From Polyodon spathula (Eukaryota > Chordata > Actinopteri > Acipenseriformes > Polyodontidae), in NCBI RefSeq assembly GCF_017654505.1, contig NC_054543.1, forward strand, positions 26,600,747-26,664,746: a stretch of DNA of 64,000 bases, read 5' to 3'. Position numbers and translations under genes: made by a program. This document shows, in pieces, positions 33,078 through 42,822 of the stretch. A model generated the notes under the pieces. The model searched no databases and had not been told where the DNA came from. It saw nothing but the letters and a program-made list of their open reading frames with translations. The first letter of the stretch is position 1, and each line of letters begins with the position of its first letter.

Positions 33078-33172
33078 TTGACTATTAAATGCAAGTATTC
33101 AATGTTAAATACTACCACCGAATGTTAAATGCAACAGTTAAATGTTAAAAACTAGCATCAAACGTTGAATAT
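33078..33172. repeat. AT-rich 18-20 bp tandem repeat, right part
   Basis: Units such as CGAATGTTAAATGCAACAGT continue the array that begins at 32365. Confidence 0.7.
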
Positions 33173-33989
33173 GAGCTTCATCCATTCAATGTGCCTTTTA
33201 TCCATTCCATGCCTGCACTTCCAAACTGTCAATCAATATAATCAGCCCCACCCATTCCCACATCAGGGAGATCAGTGTTCCTCCTTGTTACCTGTAATCC
33301 TGTTCAGCCAATGGCTTCAATTTTCAAACTTAAATACGGTAGCTGTCTGTGCCATCTGTAGAAATTAAAAAGGGTCTTGTTGTTGTTTTACCTGTTTTGT
33401 ATGTGAAAAAGTTGATAACCAAGAACACTTCAGTCTGTGTTGAACACTTTCCTTGGCACACGTGTCTCAGCATCTTTATTCTTGTTACAATCCAGATAAT
33501 AAGGGAATGAGCATTTCAATGTAAAGTGTGATTTATACTTTATCTACTGTTGCCTTTTTCTAACTTGTTTTTTTACATTTTTGTTATAGATATCACTTCT
33601 TTTTTACTTCATCAAATAATAAATAAAGTGAGGGAAAGCTATTTGAGAATGTGCATGGTAAATAGACAGAGACACAAGACGAGAGCAATAAGTAGAGTAA
33701 TATAAGAGAAATGAGAAAAGATTTGAAAGTAAAATGGTAGAAGGGACTTTTGGACAGTATTGAAAGTAGAAACATTGTATTGTTTTAGTTGCAAATGTAC
33801 ATCCATGAGTGGTGAAAACAATATGTCTCTTTTGGTAGGTACTGTTATATTGATATTTACGTAGGTACAAAATAACAATGTTATGAATGGTTAGAAAGGT
33901 ACATATGCATGTCAGTGCTAAAGGGTAGTATACTACAGCATTTGTAAAGCATTTAATCTCTTGATAAAAGGTCATATCCAAGTCCATTG

Positions 33990-34760
33990 TATTTGTTGGC
34001 CATGGTTTGACTTCAATTAGTGCAACATTTGCAAGCACTCGTTTTCCAGTACCACCCGCAGCAAGAAGAGACACAGTGTAACACCCTGTCCTTGGTGTAT
34101 GATAATGGAAAATAACTGGTCATTCCTGTTGTCCACGGTAATTTTGCTCTTCTGCACAGCAGTAAACTTTGCTTTGTGTCATTTTGTAAGGGTCCTGTCT
34201 GGTTTGGACTGCAATCATTCTTCTTGTTGACTGAAGTTCACATTTCATGATTGCAAAAGTTCTGCATTGCCTACATTTGCTATCAAGAATCATTGCCCAT
34301 TTGTCATTTCTATAAATGAGTTCTTCCAAACACATGGAATCTGTATCAGCAGGTACATGTAGAGGGTAAATATGCAACACCTGTCGGTTTGATGAGCAGT
34401 AGTACATAGTACATAGAATGTCATGACTTCTTGTGACAGAAACCATGCAAGATACTTCAGGACAAATTTTAGACAATTTGGTGAGAAATTGTGCAACATC
34501 TTGTTGCTCACCTCTGTTGAAGTGTTCTAAGAATTGGCAAATATCCACAGTAGTTAGAGATGCAGTGGATGGCAAGTGATCAAACTTGTAAACAAAGTTC
34601 CTGATAATCTCTTGTTGACTGTGTTTTAATGAATTCTTCAGAGGCTGCAAGTGAAGGAGGAACTGCAATGGTGCATTTGAATAGCATGAGGTGAAATTTG
34701 GGTTGCTGAGTCTCTGAATGGATGTGTAACTGCAAGTGTTCTCTTAGAAGACTGAGACTT
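33990..34760 (-). pseudogene. Ubiquitin-specific-protease-like (C19) relic
   Basis: The minus strand near 34715-34665 reads R-L-S-N-P-N-F-T-S-C-Y-S-N-A-P-L-Q-F-L. This resembles the Cys box of USP deubiquitinases (normally G-L-x-N-x-G-N-T-C-Y-x-N-A-x-L-Q), with the catalytic Cys present. It continues G-E-Q-Q-D-V-A-Q-F-L, matching the following USP block, and has a C-x2-C pair (C-R-Q-C) near 34270. The frame ends at 34120 and a C-terminal piece may continue at 34074-33960. No His box could be identified. It could be a processed or decayed host gene or a protease carried by a transposon. Confidence is moderate for the fold and low for origin. Confidence 0.4.
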
Positions 34761-34963
34761 TTGCTGTTCCTGATGGAACTTTTACCTTGTGCATGTTTGT
34801 CTCCTTCAAGCTATCAACTTAGGGCAATAAATCCCTCTGAGCCTATTGTACTCTGCAACTGCAGTTAGAGGTTCCCAAATGCAGGTGCGGTCAAAAGTTG
34901 ATAAGGTGGACACCACTTAAGGATGTATCTCTGGAAAGTGCAATGAAACTTTGTCCATAGGAA

Positions 34964-35460
34964 ATGGAGTTACGAAGATCCACCCTAACTGTTTTTAGAG
35001 AGTCTTACCCTGGCATTTGTGAATGGGAAATGCTCTCGAACAATGTAGACTCATGGACCCCGACTGAGGTCTGTATCAGGACAGTCTCCAGCCAACTCGC
35101 ACCCATGCAGGGCTTTCAGGAGCTCGAGGTTAGCCTGGGGGGCATCAAGTGCCATCACTCAGTTTGGCTTGCAGATATCGGGGAGGACTGCTTTCTGGGG
35201 GCCGATTTACCACTTTAGACCTGAGACAGCAGCAGCTGCAGGTCCAAGGGGGGGGGTGGACCCACTACTGCTGCAGCTCAGGAGGGGGGAAGCCTGCCAG
35301 GCCAGGGACATCACCCCGACACTCACCAGCTCCCCTGCCTGCTCACCAGCCCACAGGCTCACCAGCCTACTGGCTCACCAGCTCGCCCGCCTGCTCACCA
35401 GCTCGGTCGCCTGCTCACCAGCCCAGCGGCTCACCAGCTCCCCTGCACTCATACCTCCCT
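34964..35460 (+). pseudogene. Gypsy protease-region fragment plus Pro/Ala-rich repeat
   Basis: The frame at 34964-35220 contains V-W-L-A-D-I-G-E-D-C-F-L-G-A-D-L, the wording of the gypsy protease end. It is followed at about 35320-35455 by roughly 24-bp units of GCTCACCAGC type coding a Pro/Ala/Ser-rich stretch. Confidence 0.6.
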
Positions 35461-36260
35461 TCACAGTGGGCCGAAGCCATGGAGGGCCTCCGTCTGTGCA
35501 GCATGGAGGGGCTCAACAATAAACAGCACCACCTGCTGCAAGCTCTCCTGGAGGAGTATGAGGCCTGTTTTGCTCCAAGGTCAAGGACTGTACACAAACT
35601 GGGTTGGTACAGCACATCACCACTGGCAACACGTCATCTAGCTGGGAACATGCTCGCCGGCTCCCGTTGTCCAAAAGGGAGGCTGCAGAGGGCATTATTC
35701 GGGAGATGGCTGCCTACAGGGTACTTGAGCCATTTGACAGCCCATTGTGTTCTTGCCGAAGAAGGACTGAAGCCTGCAGTTTTACATTGATTACCGGAGA
35801 CTCAACGCGGTCACGAAAAAGGACACTTCCCTGCATTGATCAGGCCCTGGATGAAATTGCAGGCTCTCGCTTGTTCAGCTCCCTTGACCTGCGCAGTGGC
35901 TGCTGGCAGGTCGAACTAACCTGAGGCCCGGCCAAAGACAGCTTTCACCACGGGACACGGCCTCTGGCAGTTCACCATAATGCCCTTCAGGCTGTGCAAT
36001 GCCCCTGCTACGTTTTAGTGCCTCATGGAGCGCGTCCTCAGTGTCATTCCCCTCTCGTCCTGAGTGGTTTACTTGGACAACCTGCTCGTCCATGCAGCGA
36101 CCTATGAAGAGGCCATTGCCAATCTGAGGGAGGTGCTGAACAGGATCCGGGCCGCTGGCCTGAAGCTGCATCCAGGGAAGTGCCACTTGATGCGCCAGGA
36201 GACCCAGTTTCTCGGTCACGTGGTGGGGGCCAAAGGGGTTGCCACCGAGAATGGGGTTGT
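35461..36260 (+). pseudogene. Ty3/gypsy reverse transcriptase, degenerate
   Basis: Successive frames read R-L-P-L-S-K-R-E-A-A-E-G-I-I-R-E-M-A, then S-S-L-D-L-R-S-G-C-W-Q-V-E-L, and V-Y-L-D-N-L-L-V-H-A-A-T followed by F-L-G-H-V-V-G. The YLDD catalytic box has become YLDN, which removes a metal-binding Asp. Several frameshifts are present. The order of motifs is that of gypsy pol with protease upstream at 34964. This is a different fragment from 15998-17345. Confidence 0.85.
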
Positions 36261-36319
36261 CACCGGAATCTCTGGGGCAGGGAGCCAGCGCCTGCGTCTG
36301 GCAGATAGACCGGTGCAGT

Positions 36320-37020
36320 TCAGCCGCTGTTGTCCCCGCTGTTGTCCAGGGGACCAGCAGGAAAGCTACAGCACGTCCCATGAGTGCCGAAATGGTGGCA
36401 GTACTGGCTTCTGAGACACTCAGAACCAGGCTCTTCCTCAGCAAGGGTCTCACCCACTTGCATCTCCGTGGAGAAAGAAACACCATCACCCAAGGCCACT
36501 ATGGACAGCATATCCTCCTGTGCCAGCTGAGACGAGCCTGTCCATCCTTTCTGCACTCCCATGGGTGAGGGAGGGATGGTGATTGGGGCTGTGGGACCTG
36601 AGCAGCGGACTATGGCGCCTGTCTAGCTAAGAGCCCTAGGACCTGGGTCATCTGGGCCTTGAAGTCCACAATGTCTCTTGCCTGCTTGGAGAGCTTCACC
36701 CGTCTAGCTTATAGAGATGGGGAACGACTGTGGGTAGCCTGTGCATTGGGAAAACCTGACAGGGGTCCCTGGGACAGGTTATCTGGGGCGCTCCGAGCCA
36801 CTAGCAATCCGGCGGTAAAGGATGCGGAGTTCACCCTTTTGGCTCTCTCTAGCCGGGCCACACAGATGCTACATGCCCTGTCCCTCTCAAGGGCCATGGT
36901 GGCATGTGGTACACCCAAGCAGTGCATGCACAGGGTGTGCTTGTCATCCTGCGGGATGCTAGCATTGCAGACTGTGCAGGGATGAGACCCCGACATAGGC
37001 CTGGCCTTGTGCATCAGTAC
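36320..37020 (-). pseudogene. DIRS-type gag fragment (putative)
   Basis: The minus strand at 37014-36880 reads C-T-V-C-N-A-S-I-P, H-T-L-C-M-H-C-L-G-V-P-H-A and A-C-S-I-C. These are cysteine pairs in the spacing I associate with fish DIRS ORF1. Further sequence toward 36320 includes A-Q-E-D-M-L-S-I-V-A, also gag-like. Frames are broken. A DIRS recombinase occurs at 49930-50790, so the family is present in this genome. Confidence 0.45.
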
Positions 37021-37270
37021 TGGGGCACTGCCAACACTGCGTCAAACACTGAAAGTGTCTACAACCACTGGTATTGCATCAAGGGTATTAGCCTTCTGCA
37101 TCTTGTGCCGAGTACCCTGTTATACTGGGTACTGCGCAACACTATGTGTAGGTTGACTAGTGCTTACACAACCAGTGCAACATGCACCACACGTGTACTA
37201 AGGGCACAAAGTACATCGCATATCGCGCAGCATTGTTGTGCACAACCACTGAGGCGCTGGGCACCATGTG

Positions 37271-38629
37271 TTGCTAGAACCGCCAAAAGTAGTCATTTTG
37301 ACTGCGTGTTACAATACAAGCTTTTGTCAATATAACCTACAATGTGCATTTTGTATATCTGTACAAGCCCGTAGTTTATCTCAACCTCTGCTGAGTTTAC
37401 AGCAGTATGTATTTGAATAAAATATTACTCTTGAAGTCTAGATATGTGTTATCCAAATCTCTATTGTAATCTTATCAATTCCTTTGAGAACTGCCATCTG
37501 GCTGTCTACGTGAGCATATAGTCTGCTGTCTTATAATATTACTATTATAAGAATTTTTCGAGAAATCTTGATATTTTTGTGTTTTGATTTGAGAGCATCT
37601 GTAACAAAGTGCCTGCCCCTGTTATATGTTGCATGTGGTGTGTTAAATGTTGGTGTATAGACATTGGTACACGGGATATAAACAGGTCTGTGTTTCACGA
37701 GTGTTTAAAATGTATATTTGAATTTAGGAACGAGGATTGCATAGCACTTCACGTGCAAGTAAAATGTAATCATATGTGAGCACGGGGAATTGCACTTTAT
37801 TAATTCACGTGCATTTGTACCGAGACTCCAATTGAATGATTGATTAGCAATTGAGTCTTGGTACAGCTGCATAAAAGCAACATGTTTTCACCCACTCGGG
37901 GTTGGGTGTTCGGTGAGTGTAGAATGGGAGAGAGAGGAGGAGAAATTTTTAATAACAATTGCTATTGCATGCTGGTGGGACCAGCACAATACTTATTTAA
38001 AACTCACCGTGTTTGTCAGTGTGTCTGTCCGTGCACTGTGTTGTTCAGTATAGTCCGTTTTTTGTTTATCTATTTATTTTGGCGAATGTTCCGTGTTCTG
38101 CCTTTTGTCTGTTTAAAACCCTTTTATTTACAATAAACCAGCACAAGCAAGCATCTCATCATTTCACTTCATCCATCCTGTCTGTGTGTATTCCTTTCCT
38201 GGTTCTGACTCCACCCACTTCGGCCGTCTTTGTGACAGCATCTACATATATATTTGGATTGGTAGCAGGAATTTGTAATGACTTCAGTGAAAACAGCATT
38301 GCCTGTTTCAAGCTAAACATAAAACAATACATGGACAAGCAGCTGTTTCCAACAAAAGCATGGTATCAACAAACCTGTCAAATTTGGGATCAAGTTTTGG
38401 CTGGCAGCGAACTATACCCCTACCTGTGCAAAGATGAAACTCATCCAGCTGGTCAGAGACTGGGTGGCAATGTGTTACTTTGGCTGACGTAATCGTGCTT
38501 AGGAAAAGGGATGAATGTTACCAATGACAATTTTTATTTCACTGTAATTAGCAAAACAGTTGAAGAAAAAAAAAAGCCTGGTTGGAACAGTAAACAAAGC
38601 GAGAAGAGAGTTTCCTCCATCTGCGCAAA
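37271..38629 (+). mobile_element. piggyBac-type element, copy 1, truncated
   Basis: The left end carries GCTAGAACCGCCAAAAGTAG, also seen in another form at 49207. Transposase sequence appears at 38250-38500 (S-I-A-C-F-K-L-N-I-K-Q-Y-M-D-K-Q-L-F-P-T). It aligns, inverted, with copy 2 at 56000-57480. A 638-bp LTR splits it at 37600-38237. Copy 1 is cut off at 38629 by insertion of CR1 copy G. The DDD catalytic region is incomplete and broken. Confidence 0.8.
37600..38237 (+). mobile_element. Solo LTR (638 bp) with 5-bp target duplication
   Basis: It begins TGTAACAAAG and ends CTTTGTGACA. GCATC flanks both sides (37595-37599, 38238-38242). The homologous piggyBac copy at 56630-56670 is continuous at this point and lacks the LTR, giving a natural empty site. 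A TATA-like CATAAAAG lies near 37870 and an AATAAA signal near 38132. Confidence 0.9.
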
Positions 38630-38631
38630 AT

Positions 38632-38678
38632 AGCGACAGCGAGTGGAAGCGACAGCGAGTGGAAGCGACAGCGTGGGA
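38632..38678 (+). repeat. CR1 5' UTR short repeat, three units
   Basis: GCGACAGCGAGTGGAA occurs three times in copy G (the third imperfect), twice at 44834-44862 and once at 45130 in copy I. Confidence 0.85.
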
Positions 38679-39000
38679 GAAGTACAGGTGGGGAAAAGTG
38701 CAGAGCAGCTTAGAAGTAGGTTGACGGCTGCAGAAGAAGCTAAACTTCAAAAAAAAAAAACATCAACATGGTCTTCAAGCCAGTAATCTGTGACACCTGC
38801 ATGATGTGTGAAATCCGAGAGAACCCAGCAGAGCTAAACCAAGTGTGCGTAAAGTGCCGCGTGATTCAGGACTTGCATAAACTAGTAAGTATGCTAGAAA
38901 TGAAGCTGGAAGAAATGAGACAGCAAAAGGATCTTGAGGAGCTGGCACACCCACAATTCATGGAAGTCTGCACCACCCCTAACAGAATGAAAGCCACCAG

Positions 39001-39020
39001 GGAGATAGAAGGTCAGAACA
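39001..39020. repeat. 20-bp target site duplication, left copy
   Basis: GGAGATAGAAGGTCAGAACA is identical to 42111-42130 and brackets CR1 copy F. Its last bases overlap in wording with the AACATAAG tail, so the exact edge is ambiguous by a few bases. Confidence 0.9.
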
Positions 39021-39091
39021 TAAGAACATAAGAACATAAGAAAGTTTACAAACGAGAGGAGGCCATTCGGCCCATCTTGCTCGTTTGGTTG

Positions 39092-41740
39092 TTAGTAGCT
39101 TATTGATCCCAAAATCTCATCAAGCAGCTTCTTGAAGGATCCCAGGGTGTCAGCTTCAACAACATTACTGGGGAGTTGATTCCAGACCCTCACAATTCTC
39201 TGTGTAAAAAAGTGTCTCCTATTTTCTGTTCTGAATGCCCCTTTTTCTAAACTCCATTTGTGACCCCTGGTCCTTGTTTCTTTTTTCAGGCTGAAAAAGT
39301 CCCTTGCGTCGACACTGTCAATACCTTTTAGAATTTTGAATGCTTGAATTAGGTCGCCACGTAGTCTTCTTTGTTCAAGACTGAACAGATTCAATTCTTT
39401 TAGCCTGTCTGCATATGACATGCCTTTTAAGCCCGGAATAATTCTGGTCGCTCTTCTTTGCACTCTTTCTAGAGCAGCAATATCTTTTTTATAGCGAGGT
39501 GACCAGAACTGCACACAATATTCAAGATGAGGTCTTACAAGTGCATTGTACAGTTTTAACATTACTTCCCTTGATTTAAATTCAACACTTTTCACAATGT
39601 ATCCGAGTATCTTGTTAGCCTTTTTTATAGCTTCCCCACATTGCCTAGATGAAGACATTTCTGAGTCAACAAAAACTCCTAGGTCTTTTTCATAGATTCC
39701 TTCTCCAATTTCAATATCTCCCATATGATATTTATAATGTACATTTTTATTTCCTGCGTGCAGTACCTTACACTTTTCTCTATTAAATGTCATTTGCCAT
39801 GTATCTGCCCAGTTCTGAATCTTGTCTAGATCATTTTGAATGACCTTTGCTGCTGCAACAGTGTTTGCCACTCCTCCTACTTTTGTGTCGTCTGCAAATT
39901 TAACAAGTTTGCTTACTATACCAGAATCTAAATCATTAATGTAGATTAGGAATAGCAGAGGACCTAATACTGATCCCTGTGGTACACCGCTGGTTACCAC
40001 ACTCCATTCTGAGGTTTTTCCTCTAATCAGTACTTTCTGTTTTCTACATGTTAACCACTCCCTAATCCATGTACATGTGTTTCCTTGAATCCCAACTGCG
40101 TTCAGTTTGAGAATTAATCTTTTGTGCGGGACTTTGTCAAAAGCTTTCTGGAAATCTAAATAAACCATGTCATATGCTTTGCAATTATCCATTATCGATG
40201 TTGCATCCTCAAAAAAATCAAGCAAGTTAGTTAGGCACGATCTCCCTTTCCTAAAACCATGTTGACTGTCTCCCAGTACCCTGTTACCATATAGGTAATT
40301 TTCCATTTTGGATCTTATTATAGTTTCCATAAGTTTGCATATAATAGAAGTCAGGCTTACTGGTCTGTAGTTACCTGGTTCAGTTTTGTTTCCCTTTTTG
40401 TGGATCGGTATTACGTTTGCAATTTTCCAGTCTGTCGGTACCACCCCTGTGTCAAGAGACTGCTGCATGATCTTGGTTAGCGGTTTGTAAATTACTTCTT
40501 TCATTTCTTTGAGTACTACTGGGAGGATCTCATCCGGCCCAGGGGATTTGTTTATTTTAAGAGCTCCTAGTCCCTTTAACACTTCTGCCTCAGTTATGCT
40601 AAAGTTATTTAAAACTGGATAGGAACTGGATGACATGTGGGGCATGTTGTCAGTATCTTCCTTTGTAAAAACTTGTGAAAAGTAATCATTTAACATATTT
40701 GCTATTTTTTTTTCTTCCTCTACGATTTTGCCATTTGTATCTCTTAAACATTTAATCTCCTCTTTGAATGTTCTCTTGCTGTTGTAATATTGGAAAAACA
40801 TTTTGGAATTGGTTTTAGCTCCCTTAGCAATGTTCATTTCTATTTCTCTCTTGGCCTTTCTAACTTCCTTTTTGACTTGCATTTGCAGTTCTGTGTACTC
40901 TTTCTGTGTACTTTCTTTTTGGTCCTTTTTTAATGCTCTGTAAAGTGCCTTTTTTCGCTGAATATTTTTTTTAATTGATCTATTAAACCATTTTGGCAAT
41001 TTAGTTTTACATTTAGATTTGTCTACTTTAGGGATATAATTGTTTTGCGCCTCTAGTACTACGTTTTTGAAGAACAACCATCCTTCTTCTGTGGGTGTTT
41101 TCTCTATTTTACTCCAATCTACTTCTGTTAGTCTCTGTTTCATGCCTTCATAGTTTGCTTTTCTAAAATTGTAAACCTTAGCTTTAGTCATTACTTTTGG
41201 GGTTTTAAAAAACACTTCAAATGAGACCATGTTGTGGTCTGAGTTTGCCAGTGGTTCTCTGACCTCTGTTTTAGTTATTCTATCTTCGTTATTTGAAAAG
41301 ACTAAATCAAGGCATGCCTCCCCTCTAGTGGGTGCCTTCACAAATTGTGTTAGGAAGCAGTCATTTGTCATTTCCACCATTTCTATTTCATCCTTCGCGC
41401 TACCCATCGGGTTTTCCCATTTTATTTGGGGGAAGTTGAAATCCCCCATTATGTATAGCGCTACCCCTCCTCCTCTTCTGTCCTGCCTGTCTTTCCTATA
41501 CAGTGTATACCCACAAATATTATATTCGTCCCCATCACTCTCAGATAACCACGTTTCTGTAACACCTATCACATCATAGTTACCTGTTAGTGCAGTAGCT
41601 TCAAGTTCTAGAATTTTGTTTCTGATACTTCTAGCATTTAGATAAATACATTTAATGGTTGTCTTACCTGAGTTGTTGTTCTTGTTTTGATGCGGTCTCC
41701 CTTCTGTTTTTTTGTTGATTTCTCCCCCCTTCCTTTCTAG
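39092..41740 (-). CDS. CR1 ORF2 of copy F: APE endonuclease + reverse transcriptase
   Basis: ORF2 nicks target DNA and reverse-transcribes the element RNA. The frame is open from the ORF1 stop region to 39092 (882 codons). Endonuclease: N-A-R-S-I near the start, T-E-T-W (catalytic Glu), G-D-F-N and [39 protein letters not shown] and the catalytic F-A-D-D. The C-terminal domain ends L-G-S-I-S-Y. A 198-bp in-frame deletion near 41449 removes 66 residues of the endonuclease, so this copy cannot nick normally although its RT looks intact. No in-frame AUG precedes the endonuclease motifs; see the -1 frameshift signal at 41740-41746. Confidence 0.93.
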   Translation of the reverse strand, partial: LERKGGEINKKTEGRPHQNKNNNSGKTTIKCIYLNARSIRNKILELEATALTGNYDVIGVTETWLSESDGDEYNICGYTLYRKDRQDRRGGGVALYIMGDFNFPQIKWENPMGSAKDEIEMVEMTNDCFLTQFVKAPTRGEACLDLVFSNNEDRITKTEVREPLANSDHNMVSFEVFFKTPKVMTKAKVYNFRKANYEGMKQRLTEVDWSKIEKTPTEEGWLFFKNVVLEAQNNYIPKVDKSKCKTKLPKWFNRSIKKNIQRKKALYRALKKDQKESTQKEYTELQMQVKKEVRKAKREIEMNIAKGAKTNSKMFFQYYNSKRTFKEEIKCLRDTNGKIVEEEKKIANMLNDYFSQVFTKEDTDNMPHMSSSSYPVLNNFSITEAEVLKGLGALKINKSPGPDEILPVVLKEMKEVIYKPLTKIMQQSLDTGVVPTDWKIANVIPIHKKGNKTEPGNYRPVSLTSIICKLMETIIRSKMENYLYGNRVLGDSQHGFRKGRSCLTNLLDFFEDATSIMDNCKAYDMVYLDFQKAFDKVPHKRLILKLNAVGIQGNTCTWIREWLTCRKQKVLIRGKTSEWSVVTSGVPQGSVLGPLLFLIYINDLDSGIVSKLVKFADDTKVGGVANTVAAAKVIQNDLDKIQNWADTWQMTFNREKCKVLHAGNKNVHYKYHMGDIEIGEGIYEKDLGVFVDSEMSSSRQCGEAIKKANKILGYIVKSVEFKSREVMLKLYNALVRPHLEYCVQFWSPRYKKDIAALERVQRRATRIIPGLKGMSYADRLKELNLFSLEQRRLRGDLIQAFKILKGIDSVDARDFFSLKKETRTRGHKWSLEKGAFRTENRRHFFTQRIVRVWNQLPSNVVEADTLGSFKKLLDEILGSISY

Positions 41741-42110
41741 TTTAAATGCTTCCGAACCTGCTCGAGGATCTTTTCTCCAAGTAGACTAGTTCCCTTGTTA
41801 TTTAAATGCAGTCCATCCCGTCTATACAGATAGTCCTCGTTGTAGAATGTGGTCCAATGATCAAGATAGGTGAAGCCTTCCCGTGTGCACCACGTCTTCA
41901 ACCATGCGTTTTGATTAATTATTTCCAGCTGTCCATATGGTCCTTTGCAAGGTGCGGGTAGTATACCAGAAAATACCACAGTTTTGGTTTTCTCTTTTAA
42001 TTTCCTTCCTAGCTCTCTGAATTTGTTTTGCAGGGATTTTGGTCTGTCTCTTCCAATGTTGTTTGTACCGATGTGGACGACTACTACCGGGTCGTCTCCT
42101 GTTCGTTCTA
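41737..42110 (-). pseudogene. CR1 ORF1 3' part, copy F
   Basis: It has esterase blocks III (I-G-T-N-N) and V (R-D-G-L-H-L-N) and the normal C-terminus. It lacks the N-terminal half because of 5' truncation, so it includes no ORF1 start or catalytic Ser block. Confidence 0.9.
41740..41746 (-). promoter_or_regulatory. Predicted -1 frameshift heptamer U UUA AAC, copy F
   Basis: ORF1 codons here are CAU UUA AAC UAG. The heptamer ends directly at the stop (41737-41739). Slipping back one base gives UUU AAA CUA GAA and enters the open ORF2 frame with no stop before the ORF2 end. Confidence 0.6.
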
Positions 42111-42130
42111 GGAGATAGAAGGTCAGAACA
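42111..42130. repeat. 20-bp target site duplication, right copy
   Basis: Identical to 39001-39020. In the uninterrupted copy I the same 20 bases occur once, at about 45481-45500. Confidence 0.9.
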
Positions 42131-42815
42131 GCTGGGTTCAGGTAGGCAGAAGCAGGGAAAAAAAGAAACTTTGTCAAACACAACCACCAGAAATCAAAAC
42201 AACCAACAAATTTGAGTCACTTCAAAATTCTGATGAGCAAAACCAACAACAAGAGAGCGAAAGGAACAACATCCAGGACCCCATTGACAGTGGTGACCAG
42301 GCAGCAAAAAGAAGGGAGGTCATGATTGTTGGGGACTCCATATTGAGAAACACAGCAAGTTCAATTCGCAGTTTGGACCCCCTTACTACAACAGTGTGCT
42401 GCCTTCCAGGAGCCTCGGTCAAGCACATCACTGAGAACGTGGACAGGCTCCTAGAACGAACAGGAGACGACCCGGTAGTAGTCATCCACATCGGTACAAA
42501 CAACATTGGAAGAGACAGACCAAAATCCCAGCAAAACCAATTCAGCGAGCTAGGAAGGAAATTAAAAGAGAAAACCAAAACTGTGGTATTTTCTGGTATA
42601 CTACCGGCACCTTGCAAAGGACCATATGGACAGTTGAAAATAATTAATCTAAACGCATGGCTGAAGACGTGGTGCACACAGGAAGGCTTCATCTATCTTG
42701 ATCATTGGACCACATTCTACAACAAGGACTATCTGTATAGACGGGACGGACTGCATTTAAATAACAAGGGAACTAGTCTACTTGGAGAAAAGATCCTCGA
42801 GCAGGTTCGGAAGCA

Positions 42816-42822
42816 TTTAAAC
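42816..42822 (+). promoter_or_regulatory. Predicted -1 frameshift heptamer U UUA AAC, copy G
   Basis: It lies in the same arrangement as copy F, directly before the ORF1 UAG at 42823-42825. The following A tract has seven A, and the -1 frame stays open into ORF2. Confidence 0.6.

Larger units (their letters stand above)
39018..42114 (-). mobile_element. CR1 LINE copy F, nearly complete ORF2, nested in copy G
   Basis: On the minus strand it starts inside ORF1 (L-L-E-R-T-G-D-D, near 42114), passes through the ORF1 stop at 41737, a complete ORF2 to 39092, the 3' UTR and three AACATAAG tail units at 39018-39041. It has a 20-bp target duplication. The 5' truncation point shares GGAG with the target, consistent with microhomology during second-strand joining. 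Confidence 0.94.

Noticed and set aside
41229..41579. Plus-strand frame of 116 codons
   Set aside because: Antisense of the CR1 ORF2 endonuclease in copy F; the same shadow recurs at the other copies.
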